A DNA stretch of 64,000 nt, taken from Erythrobacter sp. GTDB lineage: Bacteria; Pseudomonadota; Alphaproteobacteria; Sphingomonadales; Sphingomonadaceae. Position numbers and translations under genes: made by a program. Numbering within the stretch: position 1 is the stretch's first letter; the number at the start of each line of letters is the position of its first letter. Below are positions 1 through 9,040 of this stretch, one piece after another. The stretch spans positions 1-64,000 of the forward strand of contig NZOF01000007.1 in the NCBI GenBank assembly GCA_002695185.1, written 5' to 3'. A model generated the notes under the pieces. The model saw only the letters and a program-made list of their open reading frames with translations, was not told where the DNA came from and did not search any database.

Positions 1-255
1 GAGGCGGCGGTGGCGGCGCGGGCCTGGTCGTCGATGATCGCCGCGCGTGGGGCCGGGGCCCGCCGCTTCGGCGCTCCGGGCGGCGGCGGTGCCCCCGATG
101 CGGCCGATCTGGCCGATGCGCTTCTGGCGGCGCGCATCGTCGCCTACGGGCAGGGGTTCGGGCTGCTGGCGGCCGCGTCGGACCATTTCGACTGGTCGCT
201 GGATCTGCCCCGCATCGCCGAGATCTGGCGGGCGGGCTCCGGTGCGGGGGACTGA
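1..255 (+). pseudogene. gnd: 6-phosphogluconate dehydrogenase, C-terminal-domain fragment (truncated at both ends)
   Basis: The reading frame is already open at base 1, so the gene enters from outside the window. The visible 84 residues match the helical C-terminal domain of classical decarboxylating 6-phosphogluconate dehydrogenase: an ARIVAYGQGFGLL segment, then a W-x-LDL-x-x-IA-x-IWRAG segment. In the family the protein continues with a CIIR motif and roughly 100 more residues. Here the frame leaves the family immediately after IWRAGS and stops at 253-255. No downstream frame restores the missing part, so a deletion or recombination junction near base 235 is more likely than a simple frameshift. 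The enzyme oxidises 6-phosphogluconate to ribulose 5-phosphate; this copy should be non-functional. Confidence 0.7.
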
Positions 256-295
256 GCGGGGCGAACCGGTCGCCCAATCTGGATCGCTCGGCCGC

Positions 296-1114
296 TTAGT
301 GCGAGAACAGCAGCGGTATGGACGCGCCGTCGAGCAGATCTCGAGTGACGCCGCCCAACATCATTTCGCGGAAACGGGAGTGACCATAAGCGCCCAGCGC
401 TAGGATCGGTGCGCCCTGCTCGCGCGCGCCCCTGACGAGGGCCTCGGCATCCGAACCCTCTCCGCGCGCCACCAGCACCACCTCTGCCGCGAACCCGTGC
501 CGGGCAAGGTGGTGCGCGATATCGGCTCCGGGCTCGGATCCATGCCCCTTCGCCGAGGGTTTTCCGTCAAGCACGACGACATCGATGCGGGCACCGGACT
601 CCGCGAAGGCAGTTGCATCGCAAAGCGCTCGAGTGGCCTCGCGCGTGGCGTTCCAGCCGACTGCCAGACGATCGATCGCATGCGGTTTGTAGCCATTGGG
701 CAGGATCAAAACCGGACGGCCCGAGGCGAAGAGGATGCTCTCGATCGCATGGCGCCGGTTGGGAGGATAGTCGTAGTCTTGCGCCGGTCCGAAGAGCACG
801 ACATCGACATAGCGGCCATAGACTGCCGCTTTCTCGAACATGATGCCGGGCGTGTCGGAGATCGTGCGGACCTCACGGGTCGCCCCGGTAATTTCGGCAA
901 TACGCTTCCGCTTGGCCTCGACCGCCTCGGCATATTCCTGAAGGAACAGGTCAGGCAGACCCACCGTCAGCGAATAATCCGCCGTGGGCATGGCGGAGAG
1001 GATCAGATAGCTCAAGCTGGCGCCGTGGAAGTCGGCAAAGTTCGCCGCATCTCGCAGGAATTGCTCATCCTGTTCACCGGTATCGACCACGGCGAGGAGA
1101 TCCTTGATCGCCAT
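296..1114 (-). CDS. Universal stress protein, tandem UspA domains
   Basis: A 272-aa cytoplasmic protein made of two UspA-fold halves, a common form in alphaproteobacteria. The C-terminal half ends with the ATP-binding signature GAYGHSRFREMMLGG (G-x2-G-x9-G-G pattern). The N-terminal half is degenerate, with no clear nucleotide motif. An upstream ATG exists at 1126, but a GGAGGG Shine-Dalgarno sequence lies inside that extension and is well placed for the ATG at 1114, which I chose. The gene is monocistronic, and its upstream region holds a short inverted repeat (1133-1148). Family members bind ATP and help survival under starvation, low oxygen or oxidative stress; the exact target is unknown. 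A second, unrelated tandem Usp is at 53996-54817. Confidence 0.85.
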   Translation of the reverse strand: MAIKDLLAVVDTGEQDEQFLRDAANFADFHGASLSYLILSAMPTADYSLTVGLPDLFLQEYAEAVEAKRKRIAEITGATREVRTISDTPGIMFEKAAVYGRYVDVVLFGPAQDYDYPPNRRHAIESILFASGRPVLILPNGYKPHAIDRLAVGWNATREATRALCDATAFAESGARIDVVVLDGKPSAKGHGSEPGADIAHHLARHGFAAEVVLVARGEGSDAEALVRGAREQGAPILALGAYGHSRFREMMLGGVTRDLLDGASIPLLFSH

Positions 1115-1132
1115 CATTCCCTCCATTTTTCA

Positions 1133-1148
1133 AGCACTGCCAAGTGCT
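1133..1148. promoter_or_regulatory. Short inverted repeat upstream of the universal stress gene
   Basis: AGCACT and AGTGCT flank a 4-nt spacer (GCCA), 19 bp upstream of the chosen usp start. It could be an operator or a small hairpin in the leader; there is no independent support. Confidence 0.25.
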
Positions 1149-1245
1149 AATCCCCCTCGGCGAGTGGATCAGTTGGGTATTATACGTAGATCGTTGCGGA
1201 TGCGGCCTGACGCACGCGCCCACGTCCCGGCGAGACTGCCGTTCC

Positions 1246-1623
1246 CTATTGGATGGGCGGCCTGAAAGCTGGGTCCTTGAGCGTCATCATAAAGGCCGCG
1301 AGATCGTCGATCTGCTCGGGCGCGATTTCGAAATTCATGATTTCGGGATAATTGTGCGAGTCCCGCAACCAAGGTTTGAGGGTATCGGGTGTCAATCCGG
1401 GCGTGTTGACGATCTCCTCGAAGGGCGGAGCCTCAGGCTTTGACGAAATGCCGATCTCCACTGCGTGGCAGATGGCGCAGCGTGCTTTGGCCAGCACCAA
1501 TCCCCGGATCGAGGCGGCAGTCGTTTCCTTGTTTGTCCTCGCACGAGGTGCGGCTCCTCCCGCAGCTGCCGCACATGCCACAGTAAAGGAGGCCACGAGG
1601 ACGAGAACGGCTATCATACGCAT
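1246..1623 (-). CDS. Small periplasmic class I cytochrome c
   Basis: A 125-aa protein with an N-terminal signal peptide (hydrophobic residues about 3-17, cleavage near the Ala-rich stretch at 18-24). It has one haem c attachment site, C49-A-I-C52-H53, and a likely distal Met ligand at M96 (YPEIMNF). The length fits a single-haem class I cytochrome. It probably shuttles electrons in the periplasm, but no partner is encoded next to it; the cbb3 oxidase is about 47 kb away. Transcription is leftward from the 1624-1751 gap. A Cys in the signal region (TVAC) raises the chance of a lipoprotein, but the box is not canonical. Confidence 0.8.
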   Translation of the reverse strand: MRMIAVLVLVASFTVACAAAAGGAAPRARTNKETTAASIRGLVLAKARCAICHAVEIGISSKPEAPPFEEIVNTPGLTPDTLKPWLRDSHNYPEIMNFEIAPEQIDDLAAFMMTLKDPAFRPPIQ

Positions 1624-1751
1624 GCCATCCGCCTATCTAACCGGCGACCAACGCGTCAACCGCCTGTCAGGATGCTTCGCCCTCCCAATAGGCTCGGCGC
1701 CGAAAGCACAGACGCGGATCGCCGCCCAACGGCCGCTTCTTGAGACTGCCT

Positions 1752-2237
1752 TCAGTGGGCTTCGAGCAAATGCGCGTTGCACATCCTGCAATCGCTGCTG
1801 CCGAAGCCCTCGAGTGCAGGCCGGAAGGCACCGGAGCGCATAAGAGCTTCCACTATCTCGCATTCGCTGCTGCGCTCCAGCACGAGAACCTTGAGCGCTG
1901 CGGCGACCTCGGTCAAATGGTCGACGCGCCAGCGGACGGTCTTGCCGCGTGCGAAATGGCGGCCGACCCTCGCCCGGATACCGCCAGGTCCGTAGGCGCT
2001 GCCGGCGTAGACATACCAGCCCGGTGCGAAACCATACGGATTGTGCTTATGCGGGAAGACCAGGGCTGCATCGAGCCCGATCAGAAGGGCATAAGCGCCG
2101 CCGCGCTTGGGCGCAAAGCTGACCGTGCTTGCGTCGAAGAGTTGTCCGCCCACCAGCTCTCGCACCCTCTCGAGAAACCCGGATGCGCCCGTTTGCCGCG
2201 ATAGTTCTGCCGGGAGGCTCATGCCGATTGGATCCAT
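1752..2237 (-). CDS. GIY-YIG-like nuclease domain protein (DUF123 family)
   Basis: A 161-aa protein resembling the DUF123 branch of the GIY-YIG superfamily. The core elements are GGAYALLIGL (residues 47-56) and GWYVYAGSAYGPGGIRAR (73-90), followed by a conserved His (H107) and a C-terminal SDCRMCNAHLLE segment typical of the family. In archaea DUF123 is found fused or linked to endonuclease III, but the bacterial function is not established. The frame stays open far upstream, but only the last 161 residues look coding; I chose the ATG at 2237, and the next ATG is at 2222. It is divergent from the quinone-reductase gene at 2340. Confidence 0.7.
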   Translation of the reverse strand: MDPIGMSLPAELSRQTGASGFLERVRELVGGQLFDASTVSFAPKRGGAYALLIGLDAALVFPHKHNPYGFAPGWYVYAGSAYGPGGIRARVGRHFARGKTVRWRVDHLTEVAAALKVLVLERSSECEIVEALMRSGAFRPALEGFGSSDCRMCNAHLLEAH

Positions 2238-2339
2238 CCAATCTGCCAAATGTGCGTGTCCGACTGCGGGAGCGGGATGACTTTGCCGCACGCTGGTGTA
2301 GAATATTATCGCGTCACCGCCAGTGAGGGAGAAGGAGGG

Positions 2340-2978
2340 ATGGCACCGCCTGCCGTCGAACAGCAGATCATTCTCGCGCATCCCGATCCGGAAAGCTTTT
2401 GCGCCAGCGTGGCAAAATGCTGGCTCGAACGGGCAAGCTCGTACCATCAGGCCTGCACGCTCCGCGACCTTTATGCCGAGGGGTTCGATCCTATCCTCAA
2501 GATCAACGAGCGGCCGGGCAAGCCAAGCTACGCGCCTCCCCAAATGCTGCTCGATGATGGCGAACGCCTTAGAGCCCTGGACGTCATCGTTCTCGTCTAT
2601 CCTGTATGGTTCGGGACGCCGCCGGCAATGATGAAGGGCTATCTCGAAAGAGTGCTCGGCAACGCGACCTCGTTCGCAAGCGATGGCCCGTCCGGGAAGC
2701 CGCTGGTTCGGGCGCGGCTTGTGCAAATCTCGACTTCCGCGACCCGTAGCAGCTGGCTTGCCGAAAAGGGCGTCGAAGGCGCGCTCCACACCCTGTTCGA
2801 CCGCTATCTGGCGGAAGTGCTCGGCGCCCAGAACAGTTGTCACCTCAATCTCGACGCGATTACCGACGACATGTCGCGCGAGCGGGGCGCCATGGAACTC
2901 GAGCAGGTGCGTCAGCTCGCCGACAAGGTTTGCGCGGAAGCCAATGCGGCGAGATGGGAGCGAGCTCGCGCCAAGTAG
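2340..2978 (+). CDS. NAD(P)H:quinone oxidoreductase-like flavoprotein (flavodoxin-2 fold)
   Basis: A 212-aa soluble protein of the Flavodoxin_2 family (KefF/MdaB/NQO1 type). The FMN/FAD phosphate loop is HPDPESF (14-20), and the isoalloxazine-contact loop with its following helix is YPVWFGTPPAMMKGYLERVL (87-106), close to the family P-x-W-W-x-x-P-A-x-L-K-G pattern. It probably performs two-electron reduction of quinones or other electrophiles. The ATG at 2340 directly follows a purine-rich ribosome-binding region and starts at the expected beta-strand. It stands alone, divergent from the DUF123 gene. Confidence 0.75.
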   Translation: MAPPAVEQQIILAHPDPESFCASVAKCWLERASSYHQACTLRDLYAEGFDPILKINERPGKPSYAPPQMLLDDGERLRALDVIVLVYPVWFGTPPAMMKGYLERVLGNATSFASDGPSGKPLVRARLVQISTSATRSSWLAEKGVEGALHTLFDRYLAEVLGAQNSCHLNLDAITDDMSRERGAMELEQVRQLADKVCAEANAARWERARAK

Positions 2979-3142
2979 CGCAACCCGGCTGCAACTCGAG
3001 AACTGGCGAAAAGTGCGACCGGCTCCCAAGCGCGGTGACAGAAATGGTCAGCACTGATCACGCCATGCCGAGCGCCGCTCGCTCCCGCGGCTTCGTATAA
3101 TTCCGCATGGCTCGGCCGCCACATCTCGCCCAGAGGAGGCCC

Positions 3143-4294
3143 ATGCAAAAAATCCTTCTTGCGCTCCTCCTTATCGTAGCCCCGATCTCACCCGCATTTG
3201 CGTCTATAGCGCCGACCGGCCATTGGACGCGACCGCAGGTCGTCCGGCTCATCGCCTGGATGACGGCCGCAAAAGACGAGGGGCTTGGCGCAGTCACGGC
3301 CGAGGTTCCCGCGCTGCAAGCCGCACTCGCGGAGCAGGACCAAGGCCAGCTCGACCGCCTGGCTACCGCCTCCGCCGTGCGGCTGCTGAACGCCTACCGT
3401 CACGGTTGCTGCAACGCCGCGCTCAGGACGGCCTGGCATATCGCGCCCGAACCTGCTTGGCCGGACGCCACGGCCAGTGTCCTATCCGCGCTCGGCAGCA
3501 ATCAACTCGACGTCCTGTTTCGAGATACCCGGCCGTCACACCCCTCCTACGCGGCGCTGGGCCGGGCATTTGCAAAGGAGCAGGATCCCGCCCGGCGTGC
3601 GAGCCTTGCCGCCAACCTCGACCGTTGGCGATGGATGCCCCGCAAACTCGGCGCGCGCTACTTGCTGGTCAACACCGCCGCGTTCGAAGCAACGCTCTGG
3701 GAGAACGGCGAAATGATCGGGCGATGGGCCGTGGTGGTCGGCAAGACCAGATCGCCCACCCCGGTCTTCCAGGCGACCGTGACCGGCGTTACGTTCAACC
3801 CCTGGTGGGACATTCCGCCCAGCATCGCCGCCGATGGTATCGCTGCGCTCGTGACGCGCAATCCTGCCGAGGCGGCCCGCAAGGGCTATGTTCGGGAGAA
3901 TGGCCGTTATCGCCAACGGCCGGGGCCTCAAAATGCGCTCGGCCGGATGAAGCTGGTCATGCCCAACCGCTTCAGCGTCTATCTCCACGACACGCCCGCA
4001 CAATCCCTCTTCGCCAAGGAGGTACGCGCCTACAGTCACGGCTGCGTGCGCGTCGGCGACGCGCTCGGCCTTGCTGCAACACTCCTCGAACCTGGCTGGG
4101 ATCAGGCCAGTGTCGACGCTATCGTGGCCGCGGAAAGGACACGGACGATCGAGCTTGCCTCGCCCCTTCCGGTCTACGTCACCTATTTTACGGCCGAACC
4201 GGACGGGCTCGGCGGGATGCGCTACTTTCCCGACATCTATCGGCGCGACCGCGGCGCGCAGGTCCCCAACGCCGAGGGCAGATGCACCCTCTGA
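3143..4294 (+). CDS. L,D-transpeptidase, YcbB-type, periplasmic
   Basis: A 383-aa protein with a signal peptide (about 1-20, cleavage near AFA-S). It has an extended N-terminal domain and a C-terminal YkuD catalytic domain with the active-site motif SHGCVR (298-303; nucleophile Cys301, His299). A conserved NPWWDIPPSIA segment precedes the catalytic domain, as in YcbB-like enzymes. These enzymes form 3-3 peptidoglycan cross-links or anchor proteins to peptidoglycan. The start at 3143 is set by AGAGGAGG three bases upstream; the longer frame (3107) lacks a good site. There is no partner gene nearby. Confidence 0.85.
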   Translation: MQKILLALLLIVAPISPAFASIAPTGHWTRPQVVRLIAWMTAAKDEGLGAVTAEVPALQAALAEQDQGQLDRLATASAVRLLNAYRHGCCNAALRTAWHIAPEPAWPDATASVLSALGSNQLDVLFRDTRPSHPSYAALGRAFAKEQDPARRASLAANLDRWRWMPRKLGARYLLVNTAAFEATLWENGEMIGRWAVVVGKTRSPTPVFQATVTGVTFNPWWDIPPSIAADGIAALVTRNPAEAARKGYVRENGRYRQRPGPQNALGRMKLVMPNRFSVYLHDTPAQSLFAKEVRAYSHGCVRVGDALGLAATLLEPGWDQASVDAIVAAERTRTIELASPLPVYVTYFTAEPDGLGGMRYFPDIYRRDRGAQVPNAEGRCTL

Positions 4295-4360
4295 ACTCTG
4301 GTAAGCTTGGCGCGGAGACCGGAGACGACGAGGGCCTCATAACGGGTGCAGACAAATGAG

Positions 4361-5848
4361 ATGCTGACGATAAAACGCCTCGCCATCGACACCTACCCGG
4401 AGAACACCGCCTTTCTCCTGCGCCAAGGCAACGGCTACTCGGCCGAACAATTCCAGGCACTGCGAAAGATCCGGATCAGCGGCGCGCAAGCGGAGATCCT
4501 TGCGACGCTCGCCCTGGTCGATGAAGCGAGCCTCCTGGAACCCGGTCAAATCGGCTTGGGCGAGCAGGCCTTCCGCCGTCTCGGCCTTGCCGAAGGGACC
4601 GCTGTCGCCATCGAGCAGGCCCGGCCGCCTGCGAGCCTCGATTCGGTGCGCCGCAAGATCGACGGAGATACGCTCGAGGACAGCGAAATCGGCGCCATCA
4701 TCAAAGACATCGCCGCACACCGCTACTCCCCGATGGAAATCGGCGCCTTTCTCGTCGCCTGTGCCGGGTTCATGAGCACACAGGAAACGCTCGCCATGAC
4801 CCGCGCAATGGCGACGGTTGGCAACAGGCTCGCGTAGAAGGCGCCGCTTGTCGTCGACAAACACTGCATCGGCGGCATTCCGGGAAACCGCACCTCGATG
4901 ATCGTGGTCCCGATCGTCGCCGCCCATGGCCTTATCATACCCAAGACTTCGTCGCGAGCGATCACCTCTCCCTCGGGCACTGCCGACACCATGGAAGTGC
5001 TCGCCAATGTCGACCTAGCAGAGGACACCCTGCGGTCCATCGTGGCCAAGGAAAATGCCGTCCTGGCCTGGGGAGGACGCGTCGATCTCTCGCCGGCCGA
5101 CGACGTCCTCATCTCGGTGGAGCGGCCGCTGCGAATCGATACCTTCGAGCAGATGGTCGCCTCCATTCTCTCGAAGAAGCTGGCAGCCGGCTCCACCCAT
5201 CTCGTGCTCGACATTCCCGTCGGCCCCACCGCCAAGGTGCGGTCGCAAAGCGAGGCGGTGCGTCTGCGCAAGCTCTTCGAGCATATCGCCGACAAGCTGG
5301 GCCTCGTCATCGATATCGTCTTGACCGATGGCTCGCAGCCGGTTGGCAATGGTATCGGCCCGGTGCTCGAGGCGCGGGATGTCATGGCCGTGCTGCGCAA
5401 CGACGACGACGCGCCGGCCGATCTGCGCGAGCACGCCCTGCTCCTGGCCGGCCACGTGCTCGACTTCGACCCGCAGCTCAAGGGCGGGCGAGGCTTCGCC
5501 CGGGCGCTCGAATTGCTCGCCTCGGGCGCCGCGCTCGCGGCGATGGAGCGTCTGATCGAAGCGCAGGGCCGCCAGCCCGTGCGCTTCGAACCGGGCAAGC
5601 ATATCGAGGAGATCCCTGCCACACGCGACGGGCGCGTCACCGCGATCGATTGCCACAGGATCGCGCGGATCGCCCGGCTCGCCGGCGCGCCGATGGACAA
5701 GGGCGCAGGCATCGATCTCATCTGCAAGGTTGGAGCGGAGGTCCGCAAGGGTCAGTCCCTCTATCGCATCCACGCGCACTCGGCGACCGGCCTCGGCTTT
5801 GCGCGCGAGCTTGCCCTCGAAGACGCCGGCTACGAGATCGTCCGATGA
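4361..5848 (+). pseudogene. AMP phosphorylase / thymidine phosphorylase family, full length but with one in-frame TAG
   Basis: If codon 159 (TAG, 4835-4837) is read through, the frame encodes 495 residues, the usual length of the long (about 500 aa) archaeal-type AMP/thymidine phosphorylase family. It has the N-terminal extension (MLTIKRLAIDT), the helical domain, then [17 protein letters not shown] and [19 protein letters not shown], hallmarks of this branch. The TAG sits in the highly conserved GNRL-x-W-K stretch where the family has Trp, so a TGG to TAG change explains it. Both sides are in the same frame with no other lesion. The enzyme would phosphorolyse a nucleoside or nucleotide to a base and ribose 1-phosphate or 1,5-bisphosphate. 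It overlaps the PRPP-synthetase-like gene by 4 nt (ATGA). An alternative start is GTG 4346. Function depends on whether the stop is real. Confidence 0.85.
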
Positions 5849-6735
5849 CCGCGCTGATCCTCGGATTTGCCGAAAGCATGGCCCCCGCGCACCGCTTGGC
5901 GGAACAGCTCGGGATGAAGGCGGAAAAGGTCCAGGTGCGTCGCTTTCCGGACCAGGAAAGCCTGGTCACCGTGCCGGCATCGGCCTCGACGGTGCTCATC
6001 TACCGCTCGCTCGACGATCCCGATCGCAAGCTGATCGAACTCTTCCTCGCCGCGTCCGCCGCGCGCGATCTGGGTGCCCGTCGCGTCATCCTGGTCGCGC
6101 CCTATCTCGCCTATATGCGGCAGGATAAGGCCTTCCACGCGGGCGAGGCGGTCAGCCAAGGCGTGATCGGAGGGCTGCTCGCAGCGCATTTCGACGCGCT
6201 GCTCACGGTCGATCCCCATCTTCACCGGGTTTTCGATCTCTCCGTTGTCCTGCCCGGTATCCCTGCGATCAACCTTTCGGCTGCCCCGGCGCTCGCGAGC
6301 CTGGTCGACACAGCCGGCGATCCGCTGATTGTCGGACCAGACAGCGAGTCCTGGCCATGGACCGAGAGTATCGCGCGCCCCCTTGGCCTGTCGATGCTGA
6401 TCGGCGCCAAGAAGCGCCGCGGCGATCGAGACGTGGTACTCACGCTCCAAGACGCGGAGCGCGTGCGCGGCCGACCTGCCGTGCTGGTCGACGATCTCAT
6501 CTCAAGCGGTCACACCCTCATCGAGGCAACCCGGCTTTTGCGATCTGCGGGCGCAACGCGCGTGGAGGCGGTCGTCACCCATTGTCTCGCAATGCCCGCC
6601 GACCTCGCGCGCATGGCTGAAAGCGGTATCAGCCGCATCTCCGCGAGCGACAGTGTCCCCGGACCAGCAACCCGAGCGTTCCTTGCGCCGTTGCTGGCCG
6701 AGGCGCTCACGACCTCCTTGCTACGCCAGACCTAG
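5845..6735 (+). CDS. prs: Ribose-phosphate diphosphokinase (PRPP synthetase)-like protein, divergent
   Basis: A 296-aa homologue of PRPP synthetase with both phosphoribosyltransferase-fold halves. The ribose-phosphate loop [12 protein letters not shown] (213-224) is well kept, as is the YMRQDK segment near residue 92. The pyrophosphate loop is altered: the usual SPDxGG motif reads [10 protein letters not shown]. The flexible-loop DLHAxQ motif reads DPHLHRV. This suggests a specialised subfamily rather than the housekeeping enzyme. The start codon overlaps the stop of the phosphorylase (ATGA), so the two are translationally coupled and probably work in one ribose-phosphate pathway. The stop overlaps the stop of the convergent RNase gene in a shared CTAG. 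Confidence 0.75.
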   Translation: MTALILGFAESMAPAHRLAEQLGMKAEKVQVRRFPDQESLVTVPASASTVLIYRSLDDPDRKLIELFLAASAARDLGARRVILVAPYLAYMRQDKAFHAGEAVSQGVIGGLLAAHFDALLTVDPHLHRVFDLSVVLPGIPAINLSAAPALASLVDTAGDPLIVGPDSESWPWTESIARPLGLSMLIGAKKRRGDRDVVLTLQDAERVRGRPAVLVDDLISSGHTLIEATRLLRSAGATRVEAVVTHCLAMPADLARMAESGISRISASDSVPGPATRAFLAPLLAEALTTSLLRQT

Positions 6736-8375
6736 CGACCCGTGTCGCCCTGTTGCCGGCGCGCCGTTCCATTGCGCCTTTTCTGCTCTTCACGGGCCGC
6801 ATTGTAGCTGTCGAGCACGCACCGCATATCCTGCAGCGCTTCGCGCCGCGCCCGTTCGCTTCGAATAGCGGACAGGTTGTGCTTCAGATTCGCGATGAAG
6901 TCGGCATATTCGTTCTGCCAGTCCTCGCCAGCCAGCTGGTCGAGGTCGACGCGCCCCGTCTCCAGCCGCCGAGCGGGCGCCCCGGCCGGCAATAAGAATT
7001 TCTCTCCCATGCGCGGCGCAATCACGCTGGAGGCCGGCTCGTCGCTTTGGGCGAGTGAGCGGAGCGCTTCGACGGATTGGGTCTCGCCATGGGTCAGAAA
7101 GAGGCTGCCGTCGATCGGGGCCCGCGCCCGGATCCAGTCATGGAGCTCGTCACGATCGGCATGCGCGGAATAGCTGTCGATCCGCCGGATCTGCGCCCGC
7201 ACGTTGACGTTCTCGCCGGAGATGCGGACCCTTTTTGCTCCTTCCAGGATGACCCGGCCCAATGTTCCCTCGGCCTGGAAGCCGACGAAAAGGATGGTGG
7301 ATTCCCGGCGCGCCAGGTTGTGCTTCAGATGATGCCGGATGCGGCCCGCTTCGCACATGCCCGACGCAGCCAGGATGATCGCGCCCGACAGCGAGTTGAT
7401 CCGCATCGATTGCAGCGCATCCTCGACATAGCGAATGTTCGGGTGGCGGAAGATGTCCCGCCCGTCCACGTCCTCCATTTCATCGACATGCGCGGAGAAC
7501 ACCTGCGTTGCGCGGCTCGCGAGCGGGGAGTCGACGAAGATCGGCACGTTGGGGATCCGGTCGGCATCCGCCAAACGCGCAAGATCGAGCAGCAGCTCCT
7601 GGGTCCGCTCGAGCGCGAAGGTCGGTATGACAAGATTGCCGCCACGGCCGATGGCGTCCCGCACCACCGCTTCAAGCTGCGCGCGACGTTCCTCGATGGT
7701 GAGTTTCTCCCGCGCACGGTCGCCATAGGTGGATTCGCAGATCACATGATCGAAACCGCTGGGCGCCGACGGGTCGGGGTGGAACGCCTTGTTATCAGGG
7801 CCGAGGTCGCCCGACAGCAGGACATGCGCGCCTCCAGCCTCGATCTCCACCGACGCCGACCCCAATATGTGGCCTGCGTTCCAGAACCGCGCGCGGAATC
7901 CCGCGGCGGGATCGAACCACTCGCACAGCGATACGGGTTTGCACATACGCCAGGCGCGCAGCGCATCCTCTTCCGTGTACAGCGGCGTGAACTGCTTGTC
8001 CCCTGCCCGATCGCGCCGGCGGTTGCGCCGCTCCGCCTCATATTCCTGGATGCGGCCGGCGGCGGCCAGCATGAATTCAAGCAGGTCCGCCGTGGCCTGG
8101 GTACACCAGATCGCACCACCGAAGCCTCGCGCGGCAAGTTTGGGAAGCAAACCGCAATGGTCGATATGCGCGTGGGTGAGGACCACCGCATCGATGTGCG
8201 CCGGATCGAACCCGAAAGTGCCATGGTTGAGCGCCTCCAGGCTCCGCGATCCCTGGAACAGGCCGCAGTCCACGAGGATAGTCTGCCCGCCGCAAGCAAG
8301 CTCCATGCAGGAGCCGGTGACCGTTCCGGCCGCGCCATGGAACTTGATCGTGGGCGGATGTGAGGGTTGGGACAC
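6732..8375 (-). CDS. Metallo-beta-lactamase/beta-CASP ribonuclease
   Basis: A 547-aa protein of the CPSF-73-like MBL family. The metal-binding motif is THAHIDHCG (H68, H70, D72, H73), with a further metal ligand region GHILGSASVEI and the acidic SGDLG. The beta-CASP domain and a C-terminal SYSAHAD / LTHGE block follow, as in RNase J-like and KH-less CPSF proteins. It likely cleaves RNA. I chose GTG 8375 because AAGGAG lies six bases upstream; the TTG two codons earlier abuts the same site. The last about 80 residues are Arg/Lys-rich and helical. It converges on the PRPP-synthetase-like gene with overlapping stops. Confidence 0.85.
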   Translation of the reverse strand: MSQPSHPPTIKFHGAAGTVTGSCMELACGGQTILVDCGLFQGSRSLEALNHGTFGFDPAHIDAVVLTHAHIDHCGLLPKLAARGFGGAIWCTQATADLLEFMLAAAGRIQEYEAERRNRRRDRAGDKQFTPLYTEEDALRAWRMCKPVSLCEWFDPAAGFRARFWNAGHILGSASVEIEAGGAHVLLSGDLGPDNKAFHPDPSAPSGFDHVICESTYGDRAREKLTIEERRAQLEAVVRDAIGRGGNLVIPTFALERTQELLLDLARLADADRIPNVPIFVDSPLASRATQVFSAHVDEMEDVDGRDIFRHPNIRYVEDALQSMRINSLSGAIILAASGMCEAGRIRHHLKHNLARRESTILFVGFQAEGTLGRVILEGAKRVRISGENVNVRAQIRRIDSYSAHADRDELHDWIRARAPIDGSLFLTHGETQSVEALRSLAQSDEPASSVIAPRMGEKFLLPAGAPARRLETGRVDLDQLAGEDWQNEYADFIANLKHNLSAIRSERARREALQDMRCVLDSYNAAREEQKRRNGTARRQQGDTGR

Positions 8376-8523
8376 CGGCAACTCCTTTACGCTGTCTGTT
8401 GTCGTCTTCCGAGCGACGTCTCAGCCGCTACAATTTGGACATTGCAGGAGCGGTAGCGAGAAGAGCAGCATTTGCCCGTGGGGCCTCGTCGCACTCCGCA
8501 TCGGCCACATCTCGCCCGCCCCG

Positions 8524-8967
8524 TCACCGCATGGCCTCGACTTCGCTTTCAAGTCCTCTGATCCTGCCGACGATCGCGACGAAGAAGGCGGTCGACCAGC
8601 CAAGCAGGATCAGGCCGTTCGCCCCTTCAATAGCGCCGAGCAGACGCCAACGCGCGTCCAGCACCAGGTCACCGTAGCCGACGGTCGTGTAGGAAGACGT
8701 CGAGAAGTAGAGCGCGGCTTCAAACTCGGCGATCGCTCCGACGAGAAGGTAGAAGCCCGCATAGAGCCAGATCTCCAAGGCGTGCAGGACGAAGAGTCCC
8801 CCTGCGGCGCCGAGGATCGCCACGCCTTCATGCCACAAGGTGCGGACATCCACACGCCCGCGATGCCGGCGCAAGAGGAAAAGCAAGGCCGCGATACCGC
8901 CCAAATGTATGAAGACGGTGATCGCGACAAGCGCAGTGGCCGCGGCAAGTTCAAGAACCAGGTTCAT
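8524..8967 (-). CDS. Small two-transmembrane K+ channel protein
   Basis: A 147-aa membrane protein with the K+ selectivity filter TTVGYGD (residues 94-100) between hydrophobic helices. There is one helix at about 5-32, a pair around 48-80, then pore helix, filter, and a last helix at about 115-135. It fits the Ion_trans_2 pore module with one extra N-terminal helix and no RCK or cyclic-nucleotide domain. It should form a tetrameric K+-selective pore in the inner membrane. The start is uncertain: ATG 8967 is preferred, and ATG 9003 would add 12 residues. It is divergent from the GbsR-type regulator, and the inverted repeat at 9041-9068 lies in their shared promoter. Confidence 0.75.
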   Translation of the reverse strand: MNLVLELAAATALVAITVFIHLGGIAALLFLLRRHRGRVDVRTLWHEGVAILGAAGGLFVLHALEIWLYAGFYLLVGAIAEFEAALYFSTSSYTTVGYGDLVLDARWRLLGAIEGANGLILLGWSTAFFVAIVGRIRGLESEVEAMR

Positions 8968-9040
8968 GACGTGGATGTCGCCGAACGCCAAGCCGCCGGC
9001 CATTCGGGATAGCACGTAATGGCGAAGCGAGCGCATCTCC

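Noticed and set aside
7077..8363. 428-aa plus-strand frame opposite the beta-CASP RNase gene
   Set aside because: Shadow; the minus strand carries the intact MBL motifs.
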